A stretch of 64,000 nt of DNA, taken from the NCBI GenBank assembly GCA_029721435.1, contig CM056574.1, forward strand, positions 28,753,001 to 28,817,000, read 5' to 3'. Made by a program: the position numbers and the translations under genes. A model generated the notes under the pieces. It saw only the letters and a program-made list of their open reading frames with translations. It did no database searches and was not told where the DNA came from. This document shows positions 51,006 through 63,996 of the stretch, piece after piece (positions within the stretch are counted from its first letter, which is position 1; every line of letters begins with the position of its first letter). Source of the DNA: Gymnothorax reevesii. Taxonomy: Eukaryota > Chordata > Actinopteri > Anguilliformes > Muraenidae.

Positions 51006-54000
51006 CTGATAAGGTTTGAATGGAATATGTGGATGGTTTTAATAGTTTTTAATAGTTTTTTTTATCATGTAATATATACCTGATTTCAATAGTATGTGTG
51101 CTTGATTTTACTAATATGTGTTCTAGGCTGTACAAGAGCATGTGCATGGTTTGAGGAGTATTTGTGAGGTAGTATGAGTGTTAGGATGTTATTCAGTTGA
51201 TTTACTGGTGCACATTTGTCTGATTTTGCAATTGTGTTTGAAGTCATGCATTTACCTTGTCATAGGAAAGAACCTCCTCTTTTTGAATACAATGGATATA
51301 TTTTCCAAGCTCCATGAATCATATACAAACAGACTCATACATATACGCATATCCTACATCTGACAAAAACTGCTGTCACAGTGTGGTAACACAGCATTTG
51401 CATGCACACAAACTCAAACAAACACTCACACCTGCTCAGACACACACATATAGCCCACGTGCACGCACTGTTTTGGATTACTTGGAGGCTAAAACAACAT
51501 TCTTTTTCAGAGCCTGCAAAATCTACAGAGGTAAGGAATGCTTGTTTCCTCATAAAACTATAATACCTGCATCCTGGCATAATAGAAATATAGCACATGC
51601 AGGCCTTCCATTTTGGCTCTGACAGGACAATTTTGATTCAAACAAGGGCTGTAATTAATGCAAGTCATGTCCAGCCTTGTTTATTCAGAGGAGAAAAATT
51701 GCCACTGTCACACCTGTTAATGGCCTTGTTTAAAGTTTCAGCAGAGAAAATAATGATGAGGGAAAATAAAGCAGATGGATAATTGGTGAAATAACTCATA
51801 AAATTTGAGCCCATCACATCAGGTAAAGCAGACTCACACACCCACAGGAGCTCTCTGATTATTCAAGGATAAGCAGTGTCTTTGAAATGTGTTTACACAC
51901 TTCAAAATGTCATATCTACTGTGGGTCCTCACCAGTATTTCAATAAGTCACTTCTGTACCACTAGAAATGCCATGTATTCATCCATTATTTAGGTTACAG
52001 CTTATGTTTTGGCTGATGTACTTTATACCTTAGTTGGGAATGTGAATGTGGGCTGAAGTTAGTATGGTATACATCACACAAACAGAGAAAAACAACCATA
52101 CTCTAAGGAGATAATTTGAGGAAAGGCAATTGTCTGCTATGCACATGTTAATGAAATTGATTTAGGAACAAATAAAATCAGTATTTCAACAACATGCTGT
52201 GTATTTTACATGTTAATGAATGTTTGAAGTATAGTAATCAGCTCAAAATCACACTCTCTTATTTGAGGCTAACTACAGTGATGGCTTAACATGCAGTGGC
52301 CAAGTGACTTTGGATGTGCACACCCTACTCAAAGCGACGTTAACATGCAGTGGCCCACTAAATGTACATCAGGAACAGGGAGAATGGGGTAAGATGCCAA
52401 CAAGGTAAGATGTATGGCCTCTTTGCTCTCCTAACCCATAAATGGCTCCAACGCATTTATAGAATGACTGTGCTCTTGTTTAATTTGAAATATCGTTGTC
52501 CATGCCCAGGGGATGGGTGCTGTCCCCTCTTATCTGTAAGAATTTAGTCTGTTCTATTTCTGCCCCACATGTACTGCTGTGGGCATCCCAACCGCGACAC
52601 TTTTAAGGCGATTAGAGTCAAGCAAATGATCATAAGCTGCAAGTTAACACCCCTGCAATTACTAAGACCGCCGAGACAACCATTGTAAACTCCTTGAGAC
52701 CATTAATAAGACAAGGGCACGCCCCCTTATTGTTTAATTTAATTAATTTTTATTTTTTATTTCGGGTGTGTGTTCAGTATTCAGGGTGCATGCTAAGCAA
52801 GGGCACCTTACAGTTCAAACTGCTTGATTAAGAAATTGCACATAATTCAATTAAACTTTTTTTCCTCAACAGTCGTTATGGAGTGTAAGTTATATAGATG
52901 GGGGTTACATAATGCTTCCACAATTTGCCATACATCATAACTTAAACTGGAGAAGATGAATTGCTCAAATTATAGACAAAAAGTCACTTAAATGAGGATA
53001 GTCATTATGACATTTTAAAATAAAAACACATTTTGAAAAATAAAAATAACATATTATACTGTTATTTTTGAAGGGGGGCATATAGTACTTTGTCCTCACA
53101 CAGCAGACGGATCTTCATGCAGAGGATAACTCACTCAGGTGAGAGATCCTTGATAACCATAAGTGGACTGACTCAAGTGTTCGATAACAATATTTGAGAA
53201 GCATAGTGCACTCTGCATTTCCAAGGCACTAGCATTTGCTCGAGTATCTCCAGAGTGGCCAGAAACAGCCAAGAAGATGGCGGCACTTTGTATGGATGCA
53301 ACATAGCAGGTGGCATAAGAAGCTGTAACAAAGCTGACTCAGGCTCTTTCTAATGCAGAAGAGTGGAGCAGCTTTGTGACCAAGCAAAGATTCAAATGCA
53401 GCCAGAAAGTGGACACAAGGGACAAAATAGTTGGAATTGGTGTATTTCCAAATAATAATGAAAAATGAAAAAAAAAAAACCCGGCCTGCATTCACTCTTT
53501 CTTTCTTAAATATATATTAGATTTGCTCAGAAACTTGCATAAAGTTGTTCAGAATCTCCCCTCGCTTGGAAAATAATTGTGTAATATTGAATAATATAAA
53601 GTTATTTCTTTGTGATTCAAGAAGAATGTTTGCTTTTGATAGTATTTTCTCAGTCGTGCCATTCATCACAAAGATGCACTGCATGCAAGACATGAAGAAA
53701 AAACACAAATAGATGCAAGAAACACTTTTCTCTTGATGAATGATGTGTGGACAAAAGTACTTTCACAGGTCAACAAAATTAAGCAGATAGAGCGGTGGCA
53801 AGTCTAAAGCACCTGCCCCCTCATTAATTTTGTAATGTTGATCATTAAGCCACTCGCTGGAGCTTTATAGAGCTAATACACTCCCTGAAGTGCTCTGCGG
53901 AACTTTGCTGATTGAAGTCTACTGGCCAATTGAGGGTATTAAAAAATGCCACTGCATGCTGCCCCAATATGCCTAGTTCTGTGGTATCCACCCCAACTGG

Positions 54001-54940
54001 GAGGCAGTATGCATCATTCATCGTACGTGACACATTATCCAATGTATATTATACATTTTACACCATTTATTACAGACACACTCTGTTTGTTGGCACCTTC
54101 TCATGAAATTAGATATAGTGATATAGTTTGCACTTCAGTTTAGACACGGTTCTCCAAAATAATGCACGGACTGGCTGATGTCACCAAAAGATAACAAATA
54201 TTGCCTTAGGTGATCTCTTTACTTCTCTGCTATCAGCGCATATAATCAGTGTTCATTCAAATAAGGCATAATATCGTGTAAGTAAGAATTATTAACCATT
54301 CTTCCCAAGGTAGTAAGTTTTTTTTTTGCGAATTTCGCAATCATTATACGGTAATTTATTGGCTACTTAGTAGATAGCTCGCAAAGTAGGGATCCAGCTA
54401 ACTTAATGGTCTGATGCCAGTCATGCAATTAATGGCTGTACAATTCTGACTTGGAAATGCTTCGCTCATTCGAAGGCCAACATCCCACCCAGTTCCCACA
54501 TAAGTTAGACTACAGTTAACACTAAAAATTGAAGAACTTTTCTGAATCCTCCCAAATTTATAGCACAGCAAAACTCAAATTTTGTGCATTATTAAATACT
54601 TTTTCATCAATTTAAAATCTCCAAGTCATTGTCCACTCTATCTTTGAGCAAAAACTGTGTGCAAGCTAGGTGCTAACATCCGTTTGTCGACAGTCTTGCT
54701 TCAGCGTAATGATCAAGGTAGCACGTAGCCCAAAAAGTAATCTTGCAGTACATCACATGATGAGACAAAAATAGTACTCAACTTTTGGCAGTTTTACCCT
54801 TCCCTCATCTTCCTTTTTACTTTTTGTCCCGTTTGTGTGCCTTTTCTTTGACTGTATTCTCAGTGATGTTAAGATGCTGAGAAAGACTGCTATATCTAAT
54901 CAAAATAGCCTATTGGGACATTTGATTGGTCATAATTCTT
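51006..54940. other. Intergenic DNA, no gene seen
   Basis: AT-rich with CA dinucleotide-rich text near 51400-51470. Nothing else supportable. Confidence 0.45.
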
Positions 54941-54949
54941 CTCATAAAT

Positions 54950-55990
54950 CTTGGCAATTGATACGAAATCAGGTAGACACCAGAAGCGAGGTGAAGGGAA
55001 ATGAGGAGTTTAATAAAACAAAAGAAAACAGGCACGAGGGCCAACAAAAAACTCAGCCCAAAGGGTTGCAAAATACAAACTAAAGAGAGCTACACAGAGC
55101 TATAACAAAATAATCCAAAAACGACAAAAACAAAAGGCACTGGAAACTTCAGGCAGGAACACCAAAAACAGAATAGACAAGATGCAAGGAATACAAAAGG
55201 CTCTATGACTATGACTATGACTATGACTATGACTATGACTATGACTATGACTATGACTGCGGACTATAACAAGACTTGAAAAAGAAACTATGCAAGAAAC
55301 TTGGCGACAAAACTTGAGACACTGTCTGCCAGCCAACTTCCACCGCATCCAGATAAAGGGTGAGAAATCAAAGACATGAAGGGCAACACCTGGAGGAGGA
55401 GAAACAAGAGGCATGGCAAGATCATGACATGGACAAAGATTGGTTGACAAGACTTGCTCATTAAGAGAATGAGCGTGCTCAGCTTAAGTACCAATTAAGT
55501 ATGCAGTTTGAAAGCAAGCATGAATGTTAAGAACAGAAAAGCACAGCAAGACTTGAAATAGTAAAGCATGAATCATGACAATAAACTCCCTGTCTAAATT
55601 AGTAGTACTAGTAATGTGCCTATCTAAGAATTACACCACCCAGTGAATGTTAGTAAATGTTAGTAACTTAAAAACAGTTAATTTTCAATTAAGCTTAGAC
55701 AGCCCTAAATCAGCACAGCACAGAAGGAAGGGGGAAATACCAAAGCCAACCAGAGCTCAGAAATGTGCAACAACGAAGGCACGGGGCGGAACGCAGACAA
55801 GCGGTGGAGTGGCTTGGCAGACCTGGCATGAACAAAAACATGGAAAAGTAAAAACCATGGACAATAAACATGAATTATGAAATGCAATGACCTGATACAA
55901 GAAACTGTTAAAACTATGAACTATGAAATCTTGAACATGAAACTGTTAAAACCATAAATGCTGTCCTGGCCAGGACCCCAGAACACAACA
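54950..55990 (-). repeat. Purine-rich dispersed repeat, probably the class of 59280-61130 reversed
   Basis: The plus strand is A/G-rich. Read on the minus strand it starts TTGTGTTCTGGGGTCCTGGCC and becomes a pyrimidine-rich text similar in style to the repeats at 25270 and 59280. It contains the TATGAC microsatellite. No coding domain. Confidence 0.4.
55200..55258. repeat. (CTATGA)n microsatellite
   Basis: About nine perfect hexamer units; it encodes a Ser-His repeat on the minus strand by chance. Confidence 0.97.
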
Positions 55991-57238
55991 GCAATAAGAA
56001 AGCAAGGTATTTTCCATCACATCTAGAGAAAATATGCCGCCAAACCACCGATTACAAAAAGAAATTCAGTTATCTAACATTCATGTCATGTCATTTCACC
56101 ACAGCCTGGAATGCAATATAACCATGACCACCCAGCATACACGGGCTTGGATGCAACTGTCCCCACGTTGTTTCAACGAATACTTGAATAGCATTAGCTA
56201 ATTTTTTAAATTTGTTCACTTTCCACAATGCTCACTGACCGCAGCAAATCAACTCTGCGCGCTCATGCGCCTGCTCAGTTCTCTTACAGTGGACAGTGTA
56301 ACTAATTATTTAAATATCGCTAGCTAGCTAGATCGCAATATTGTCCATTCTGTGCACTGCACCGTTTTCTTGAAACAATGTTAGTTATGTGACTACAGCC
56401 AAGATAAACACTTCAGATAAAAAAATTAACTGTCCATGAATTGGACAAAGCTGCCAACCGAGGATGCACAAACATTACATTGGTCTGGGACATGGTACAT
56501 CTGGTACATGGTACAGTCGTGTTTCATCCGTTTCCCTCATTAATCAAAAGGTGGTTAGGATATTCTTGCCATGATCAAAAGTTGGTCGGGACATGTTCCA
56601 ACCCTCCCGTCCCAAATCTGCACCTATGATTCTTCTTCATTCATAGAAATCTCTGTAAATTATCTGGCTCTTTTCATGGGAGGAAACTCAAAGGAGCAAA
56701 CGAAATTCTTATTTGCCCCGGTGGCCCACTTAATGCCAGTGTCATACTGCATGTTTCTTTTTGATGAGGCCAGCTGTACATGCAGAGAGACAAATAGTGC
56801 CATCACATTAGGAGAACTCCAGAAAATATAGCAGATAATAGGGAACTGAGAATCACCACCTTTTATTTTAGCCGGGGCTGTTTCCATGCAGCCCTGCTCC
56901 AACTCCCGCAATTTATTCTTTACGGCAGCTAAACCAATCCATTGCACAGGCTCATCTCTTAACGCTCTTCACAGCATCGCACACTTTATGGCCTTCTCAT
57001 TTATCTGGAAGCTTCCATTTTCTGTGTAATTGCCTTCCAAACTATAATCTTTTCGTTAGCTGAGAGACGGTGTCCCTTTCTAGTTTTTGACCAAAAATGC
57101 AATATCTCCTGTAAATGTCTCAAGTTATCCTCTTGAAATGTGTATCTCTGTCTGTTCAGTGCTTTTTGCTTTTCCTGTGCTGAGTATTTATTTATTTGTT
57201 CTTAGGCCAAACATTATGCACATTTGTCACTTTAATTG
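55991..57238. other. Intergenic DNA, no gene seen
   Basis: No exon, RNA or transposon end recognised. Confidence 0.45.
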
Positions 57239-57240
57239 TA

Positions 57241-59199
57241 CAAACCCATTTCCTGAAAAGTTAGGACAGTGTGTAAAATGTAAATAAAAACAGAATGCAA
57301 TGATTTGCAAATCATGTAAACCCTATATTTAGTTGAAAATAGTGCAAATTCAACAAATCATAAATAAAAACTAAGAAAATTTTATGGTTTTTGAAAAACA
57401 CCAGCTCATTTTGAATTTGATTCCGGCCACATATTTCAAAAAAGTTGGTACAGGGGCCACAAAAGTAATATCATGCCAAAAAATATATACGTATATACAC
57501 CTGGTGGAACATCTCACTGCAAAGAAGATTAATTGGCAACAGGTCAGTAATATGATTGGGAATAAAAAAGTCTTTCAGACATAAAGATCGCAATGGCTTT
57601 ACCACTCAGGGAAAGACTGCATGGGGAAATAGTTCAGCACTTTAAAATAATGTTTGTCATTGTAAAATGCAAAGAGTTTGAGAATTCCTTTACAGAACAT
57701 ATTATTATCAAATGTTTCAGAGCATTCAGAGGAATCTCTGTACACAACGCACAAGACAGATAAACAATGGCCAAGACCATCGGGACTTCAGACAGCACTA
57801 CCTTAAAAAGAGACAGGATTCTGAAGTGGACTCACTGCTGTTGCTCAGTAACATGTCTGTAAACCACTGTTAGTGAACACTTTTTGTCGCTGTATCCACT
57901 GCCATGCAAATACTAAACCAAGATCCAGAATGCTACGGCCTTCGCTGGGCCAGAGCTCATTTAAGATGGACTGAGGCAAAGTGGGAAACTGTCCCGTGGC
58001 CTGACCGATCAAAAATGTGAAATTATTTTGGGAAATTATGGACGCTGCATCCTCCAGGCTAAAGAGGAGAGGTAGCATCCAGCTGGTTATCAGCGCACAG
58101 TTCAAAATCCAGCATCCATTATAGTATGGCGGTGCATTACTGCACATGGCACGGGCCACTTGCACATCTGTGAAGACACCACTAATGCTAAACAATACAT
58201 ATAGGTTTTGGACTTTCATACATTGCCATCTGGACATCTTTGATATGGAAGACCTGGCTTAAATCAGCAAAACAAAGCCAAACACACCATTCTGTTGTAA
58301 AAGAGGCTGGGTGCTAAACTGTCAGTCACTGAAAATATTTGGTGCATTATGAAAATAAATGACAAAGGAGTCTGCAAGGTCTTGATCAGCTGAAAGCCTA
58401 TATCAAGCAAGAAAAGGAAAAGATTTTGCCTCCCAAACTATGGCATTTGGTCACCTCAATTCCCAAATGCAGAGCTTTGTTAAAAGAAAAGGGGAGGCAA
58501 CACAGTGTGTTATGACTTGGAAAAATCACAACAAAGAAAACTGGCAAGTACAACTGAAACAAATTTATTCTTAAAAAAAAAAGTTGTACAAAAAATGTTA
58601 TATCCACTATTTAATTCCTAATAACACTTCAATGCCACAATTTGACTGTTGCCAAAACAAAACTCTGGTCTACTCTCTTCTGCTGTCTGCTCTCTTGTGC
58701 TTAAAATCGCAGCCTTTATATAGGCTAGCAACCTTCCAGAAAGATCCACAGGATTCTAGGGAAATTCCGCCCCTCCCCAAGCAGGAAAGTGCCAGAAGCT
58801 TCTAGAAATTACTAGTCTTTTCTTAATGATTTTACAAATACCCGCCACCAGAGAGTGCCAATGAACAAAATAAATATAGCTGACCAGCAAGGCAGCAAAA
58901 CTGCGTGTAACAAATCTTCATTTACAAATGGAATATAATGCTGTACAAAAAATTATCATACATAACAAGTGGTAAAAATTGCCCCTGTCCCAACATTCTT
59001 GAAACATGTTGCTGTCATAAAATTCAAAATGAGTTAATATTTCTCAAAAAATACAAAAATTTCTCAGTTTCAACATTTGATGTGGTTTTTTGCACTATTT
59101 TCAATTAAATATAAGGTCTAACTTATTTGAAAATTATTGCATTCTGTTTTCATTTATATTTTACACAGCATCCTAACTTTTCTGGAAATGGAATTGCAG
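57241..59199 (+). mobile_element. Dead Tc1-like transposon with about 130-200 bp inverted ends
   Basis: Flanked by TA (57239-57240 and 59200-59201). The left end CAAACCCATTTCC...AAAAGTTAGGACAGTGTGTAAA is inverted at the right, and GAATGCAATGATTTGCAAAT with its complement lies further in. This is a very abundant teleost family. Transposase text is recognisable only in shreds (near 57690-57780, CATTCAGAGGAATCTCTGTA; near 57940-58040, GGGCCAGAGCTCATTTAAGA; near 58180; near 58330) with many stops and gaps. A solo LTR interrupts it; without that insertion it is about 1.5 kb. Confidence 0.85.
58508..58967 (-). mobile_element. Solo LTR, second family, inside the Tc1-like element
   Basis: 460 bp with TGTTATGACTT at the left and ATACATAACA at the right, flanked by AGTG on both sides (58504-58507 and 58968-58971). 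On the minus strand a GCCTATATAAAGGC promoter box (about 58716-58729) is followed by a GAATAAATTT poly(A) signal (about 58560-58570), which fixes the orientation. It differs from the Gmr1-like LTR. The 4 bp duplication matches that group, but the family is unassigned. Confidence 0.85.
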
Positions 59200-60165
59200 T
59201 ATATTCACAAAAACGTGAACTTACATTAGAGCTGAGATTGGAGGTCCCACCAAATGCTGGCCTGACACCATAAAACTTTTCAAATTTGTTGTGTTCCGTG
59301 GTCCGTGTGTTGGTTAGTCAGTTTTAGGTTTTTATTATTTTTGTGATGTTGGTTTTTAGTCCATGTTTTAGTGTTTCACATTTCATTCCTCTCCCATGTT
59401 ATTCCAGTCCACGTCTTACCCATGTACTGTCTTTGCTTTCTCCCCGGTCGCGTCACTAGTTTGTTGCTGTTTCTGTCTTAATTGATTGTGACACTATTTC
59501 GGGTGATTTAATGGATTCTGGGTTTCAGCCTTCCTTCCTTTCTCGTTTACTAATTTCCCCTTGCTGTTCTATATTACTAACCCCTACTAACAGTTTGTTA
59601 TTTTCTAGAATTTACTAACCAAACTAACATTGTATATTAGACTAACATACTAACGAGCACCCAGGATTGTATAGCTGCACTTACTAAATGACTAATGATC
59701 TCTCAGCAGTCGCCCTGTTCTAGTCCCCGCCTCTTGCTTTTCTATTCACTGGCTTTGCTAAGTTTTCTTGCAGAACCTCTGCATTCTCATTATCGATTCT
59801 GACTCTTATTCTGTACACTTAGGAGTCTTTTTATTCAGTTTATTTATCCCGTCTTTGGGATTGTCTTGTGATCCTCGTCTGTGTGTTAATGTTTATCTGT
59901 TTCATGTAATTGGTTTCCCTCGTGTTCCACCCCTCATTAATTATATTAAGTTCCTGCACCTGTGTCTGTCCATGCCCCTGCCCTATATCAGTTCCAGCCT
60001 CCTGCACCTCAGATCAGATCTGACTTCGCTTCCGCCTGCTTCGCACCACACCCGGCCCTGTGCACTTTCCCTCTGGTCCCCTCATCTCTTCTGTGTGTTC
60101 TTCAGTCGCATTCCCAGCCCAGCCTTCCCTTCCTGCTGCCTTCACCCCCTGGTGCCCCCTGTCTT

Positions 60166-60440
60166 CCGAGCCCTGTGTGCCACCGGTCCTGTGCCGTGTG
60201 CCAGTTCCCTTCTCCGTCTCTAGAGCCCTGTGTGCCACCTGTCCTGTGCCCAGTGTGCCAGTCCTCTTCGCCGTCTCCAGAGCCCTGTGTGCCACCTGTC
60301 CTGTGCCCAGTGTGCCAGTCCCCTTCGCCGTCTCCAGAGCCTGTATGCCACCTGTCCTGTGCCCAGTGTGCCAGTCGCCTTCGCCGTCTCCAGTGCCCCA
60401 GTGTGCCAGTCGCCTTCACTGTCTCCAGTCCCCAGTGTGC
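60166..60440. repeat. 57 bp minisatellite, about five units
   Basis: Units start near 60166, 60223, 60280, 60337 and 60392, each with GAGCCCTGTGTGCCACC and CAGTGTGCCAGTC. The period is a multiple of three, so the frames stay open in all copies. Confidence 0.9.
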
Positions 60441-60589
60441 CGGCCGCCTTCGCCGGCTTCCGAGCCCAGCGTCCTGTCTGCCCCCCTCCTGATGTTCTCC
60501 CTGACCCTTCTCCTGGCCAGCTGTGCCATCCGAGTTAGCCATCTGCCAGCTGTGCCCACTGTCTCGTCTTGTGTCTGCCCTCTGCCCCT

Positions 60590-60800
60590 TCCAAGTGTTC
60601 CCCTCGCTCCCCTTCCGAGTGTTCCCCTAGATCCCCTTCCGAGTGTCCCCTAGCTCCCTGTTCCGAGTGTCCCCTAGCTCCCTGTTCCGAGTGTTTCCTA
60701 GCTCCCTGTTCCGAGTCTCCCCTAGCTCCCTGTTCCGAGTGTTCCCTAGCTCCCCTTCCGAGTGTCCCCTAGCTCCCTGTTCCGACTCTCCCCTAGTCCT
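60590..60800. repeat. 23-24 bp minisatellite
   Basis: About nine copies of a unit with AGCTCCCTGTTCCGAGTGTC, with small length differences between units. Confidence 0.9.
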
Positions 60801-61130
60801 GTCTGAGTGGTCCCAAGTCTGCCCCCTAGTGTGTCGGGTTATTTTGGATTCCTGAGTTCTCCTTCCTTCAGTGCAGTAGCACGTTGTTTCTGTTGGCCTG
60901 AGTGCCCCGTTTTCCCCCCTTCTCTGGTTTTCTGTTTATTTAATAAATTATGTTGGATCCCCGCATCTAGCGTCTCACTCCCCTTTTGTTCTCCAGTTCC
61001 CTTTTATTCCGAGTCCAGTTTCCTAGTATTCCGAGTTTTCCCAGAGTTCCTAGCATTTCCTTTCAAGATCCTTAACAAAATTTGTTGTCGTGGACTAATT
61101 TCCAATGTCCGAATAAACTCATGAGAATTG

Positions 61131-62215
61131 CTCAAGTTGTGGCTACCATCATCTCAATCATTTGGAGTTAGGTGGTTATGAATCTGAGTCCAACCTGCCT
61201 TAAGACATTTTGTTGTCTTATCATTCTGATAAAATACTACTACAACTGCGTCGAGCTAGTGTTGTAGTTTTCTTCAAAAATATTTTCAGATTGTGAGGTT
61301 CCCCCATCCTCAAGCAATTGGAGACAGATTCTGAAAAGAAAAATTAGGCTTTATTGTGTCATGTTGATAAATGTAAAGCCGAGTTCCTCCTGCGCAAGAA
61401 GAACTGATTTCCCAACTTTCACACCCAGGTCTTATACCCTTATTACCGGAAATATCTTTCAAATATGGTCTTTCTGCTTCTCATTCTCGCACTGCAATTG
61501 GACAGGCAACCCGAAACTCTGTTAGCTAATCCTTCAGGAATTCAAAGCAAAGACGCATGCGCATCACTTCAAAGACAGTGGAAACTTACAGCCAGAGACT
61601 TGTCCAGACATTCACACAAGCAGGAGATGAACGTGATATACAAAGGAAAAGATACAAATGGATGAATTTGATGCATATCAAATGATTACAAATGATTCAA
61701 TTGATTATGTTTTCAGTAGCAACTAATGATTTTACTGAACAAAGCTACAGAAATCAAATACATCCTCTGATTATGTTTTTTGAATCAACAAAACATAAGC
61801 CTGCTTATTAATCAAAGCTACAGAAGCGCGTTGTTTGTTTGTTTGTTTACGTGTCTGTGAGCTGCTCATGCATGTGTGAATTGAATTGCTTGTATGTGTG
61901 TGTCTGTCTGTGTGTGAACTGCTTGTATGTATGTTTGTCTGTGTGTTTTATGTGTGTGTGTCTGTGTGTTTGTACTGCTCATTCCCCTCCCTATCCGTGT
62001 GTGAAGTAATTGTATGTGCGTTGTGTTCTGTGTGTCTTTCTGCTGCCTACATAATATGGTTATTGATTATGATTATTGATGGCTAAATATAATCTAAATC
62101 TAATTGTTAGTTTATTGATAATTAGTATGAGTAATGAATGAATAATAATAAAAAAATATATATAATCAGTATTAGTGAATATAATGAATAATGCTGAAAT
62201 ATGATCTTCAACACT
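61131..62215. other. Intergenic DNA with TG-rich stretch
   Basis: TGTGTGTCTG-type simple sequence lies at about 61886-62036. No gene is seen. Confidence 0.5.
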
Positions 62216-62222
62216 AGCTCAG

Positions 62223-63996
62223 CTAAATTTTGTCCATGACATTTAGTGCTCCCCATGCTTTTCCGGATCTGGTGTCGTTGTCACGTTCAGTCGAGGCGAT
62301 GTAGCTGCCCAGGTACTTAAAATCATCCACCTTATATAGACGCTGTTGGACATGTCTAGTTGGGTCTGATGAAAGTCTTCCAGCTTCCACACTTCTGCTG
62401 GTATTTCGTCGAGTCATTACCAGGCTTTAACATTTTGAATGCAGCTTACTGCCAACGTGAGTTCTTCCATTGTCAGGGGGCCTTTCTTTATTTTGAGCTC
62501 ATCTGTGATTATTGGTGTTCCTTGCTCGTTGGAGATCTGAGGTGTCTTAACGAGCAGGTCTTGGAAGTGTTGTTGCCAGAGCTGTAGTCGCTCTTCCTGG
62601 CTCGAGGCTTTGCCACAGGTGTTGTTTTTTCTTCCGCAGATTTCGTTGACAGTCTTCCAGGCTTCAGCAGCCTTTTTGTAGTTAGCCATGGTTCTGATGT
62701 GGTTGATCTTTCTCTGTAGGTTTTCTGTTTGCTCGATTTCATATGAGCTTCGAAGCGCCATCCAAGCATCTTCGTATTGTTTAACATTTTCACGAGACGG
62801 TAAAGAGTTTTTAAGTCGTGCAGCTGTATGCAGGTCATGTCGCTTTTGGCATATCTCTACAGATTCCCATGGTTTTCGTTTCTTTGCCTTGGGTATCAGC
62901 GGGATGGTATTTTTGGCTGTTTCTCTGCAAGCCTCATCAAAATTTTCATAGGTGGAATTTACAGAAGAGGCTGATGCAGAGTCTTGGAGTGCAGCAAATC
63001 TATTATTCATCTGTATAACATGGGTCTCATGGATCTTAGGGTTTGTCTTAAGAGTTGACCAGTCAGAAGGAGCCACATTGCTTGATTTCCTTTTATTTGC
63101 TCGCAGACTCAGACGGATATGGGTCGAAAAAATATGATGGTCGGATGCAACACTGACGAAGGAATTAAACGCTCTGCAGTTTTAGCGCTGTTTCTACATT
63201 TCCGATTAATGATTATATAATCTTGTTGGGCTTTGTTTCCATTTGGGGCTTTATGCGTCCATCGCTGTCCAGGTCTTTTCTGAAAAATAGTGTCCAGGCA
63301 AACAAGCTTTTTTTTGTGGAGGTAGTCTTTAAGCTTTTGGCCATTTCGGTTTGTTCTTGGGTGGAATGCGAATTTGAAACCATCGTGTTGTCCAAGGTGA
63401 GCACTGAAATCTCCACCAATGATAAGAACATTGTGTTTCGGGACTTTCCTGGTGACTGCCGTCAGTTCTTCGTAGAAGCGCTCCATGTCGGGTTCTTCGC
63501 TCACATTAGTTGGGCTATAGCAGGAGATAACAGTTGTTTGAGGATGACCATTTAAGGTGGCTATCATTATCCTAGGAGTTATCATGTCGATACTGGCGAG
63601 TGCTTTGAAAGCTTCAGGGCTGAACAGCATCCCGATTCCTCCTATTGTTGCATTGACACTGTTTTTCCATGCTGAGCAGGTGATCAGTCTCCAACTCCCA
63701 TAAGAATGCACCATGGTCGTTGGATCGTCGTGTGTTAACCTGTGCCCTTGCATGCAGACAATGTTGTGGTTTGTGGCTTCAGCAGAGGCGATCATTTCAG
63801 GGATTTTCTCGACTTTCTGGAGTGTCTGTACGTTGAGAGTGCCAACAAAGACGTCTTTTTTCCCTTTCATTAGCCGTGATTTAGGAGTCTTATCATCAAC
63901 ATCATCATCATTCTCCCTCCCAGTTGCTGATTTTTCGACTGCAGCCTGGGAGGCCACTGGAGGATGCGTTCCTTGTTTGACCGCGTGACGAGCCAT
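62223..63996 (-). pseudogene. Broken non-LTR retrotransposon (APE endonuclease and RT fragments)
   Basis: Three minus-strand pieces lie in order. 63996-63109 is an APE-like endonuclease: LNVQTLQ, IVCMQGHRL, GGIGMLFSPEA, VISCYSPTN, FYEELTAVTRKVPKHNVLII and GGDFSAHLG. 63076-62417 is the linker up to the start of the reverse transcriptase. 62417-62223 is the C-terminal DFKYLGSYIASTERDNDTR block. The core reverse transcriptase with its catalytic aspartates is absent. A frame change near 63150 moves the SDHH motif out of the endonuclease frame. In IVCMQGHRL a Gly stands where these nucleases have the catalytic Glu. The style suggests the RTE/Proto2 group. The 5' end may lie beyond the window. Confidence 0.8.

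Larger units (their letters stand above)
59280..61130 (+). repeat. Pyrimidine-rich dispersed repeat with internal minisatellites
   Basis: Shares word order with 25270-26060 (CTAACCCCTACTAAC, GTCCCCGCCTC, a Cys/Pro/Ser-biased tract, TTTAATAAA then GGATCC-GCA). The several overlapping ORFs in three frames on + and also on - follow from its composition; none shows a domain. Confidence 0.5.

Noticed and set aside
57845..58237. 130-codon minus-strand ORF
   Set aside because: Antisense of decayed Tc1-like transposase text.
59768..60855. Overlapping ORFs up to 197 codons on both strands
   Set aside because: Open frames follow from minisatellites whose period is a multiple of three and from skewed composition.
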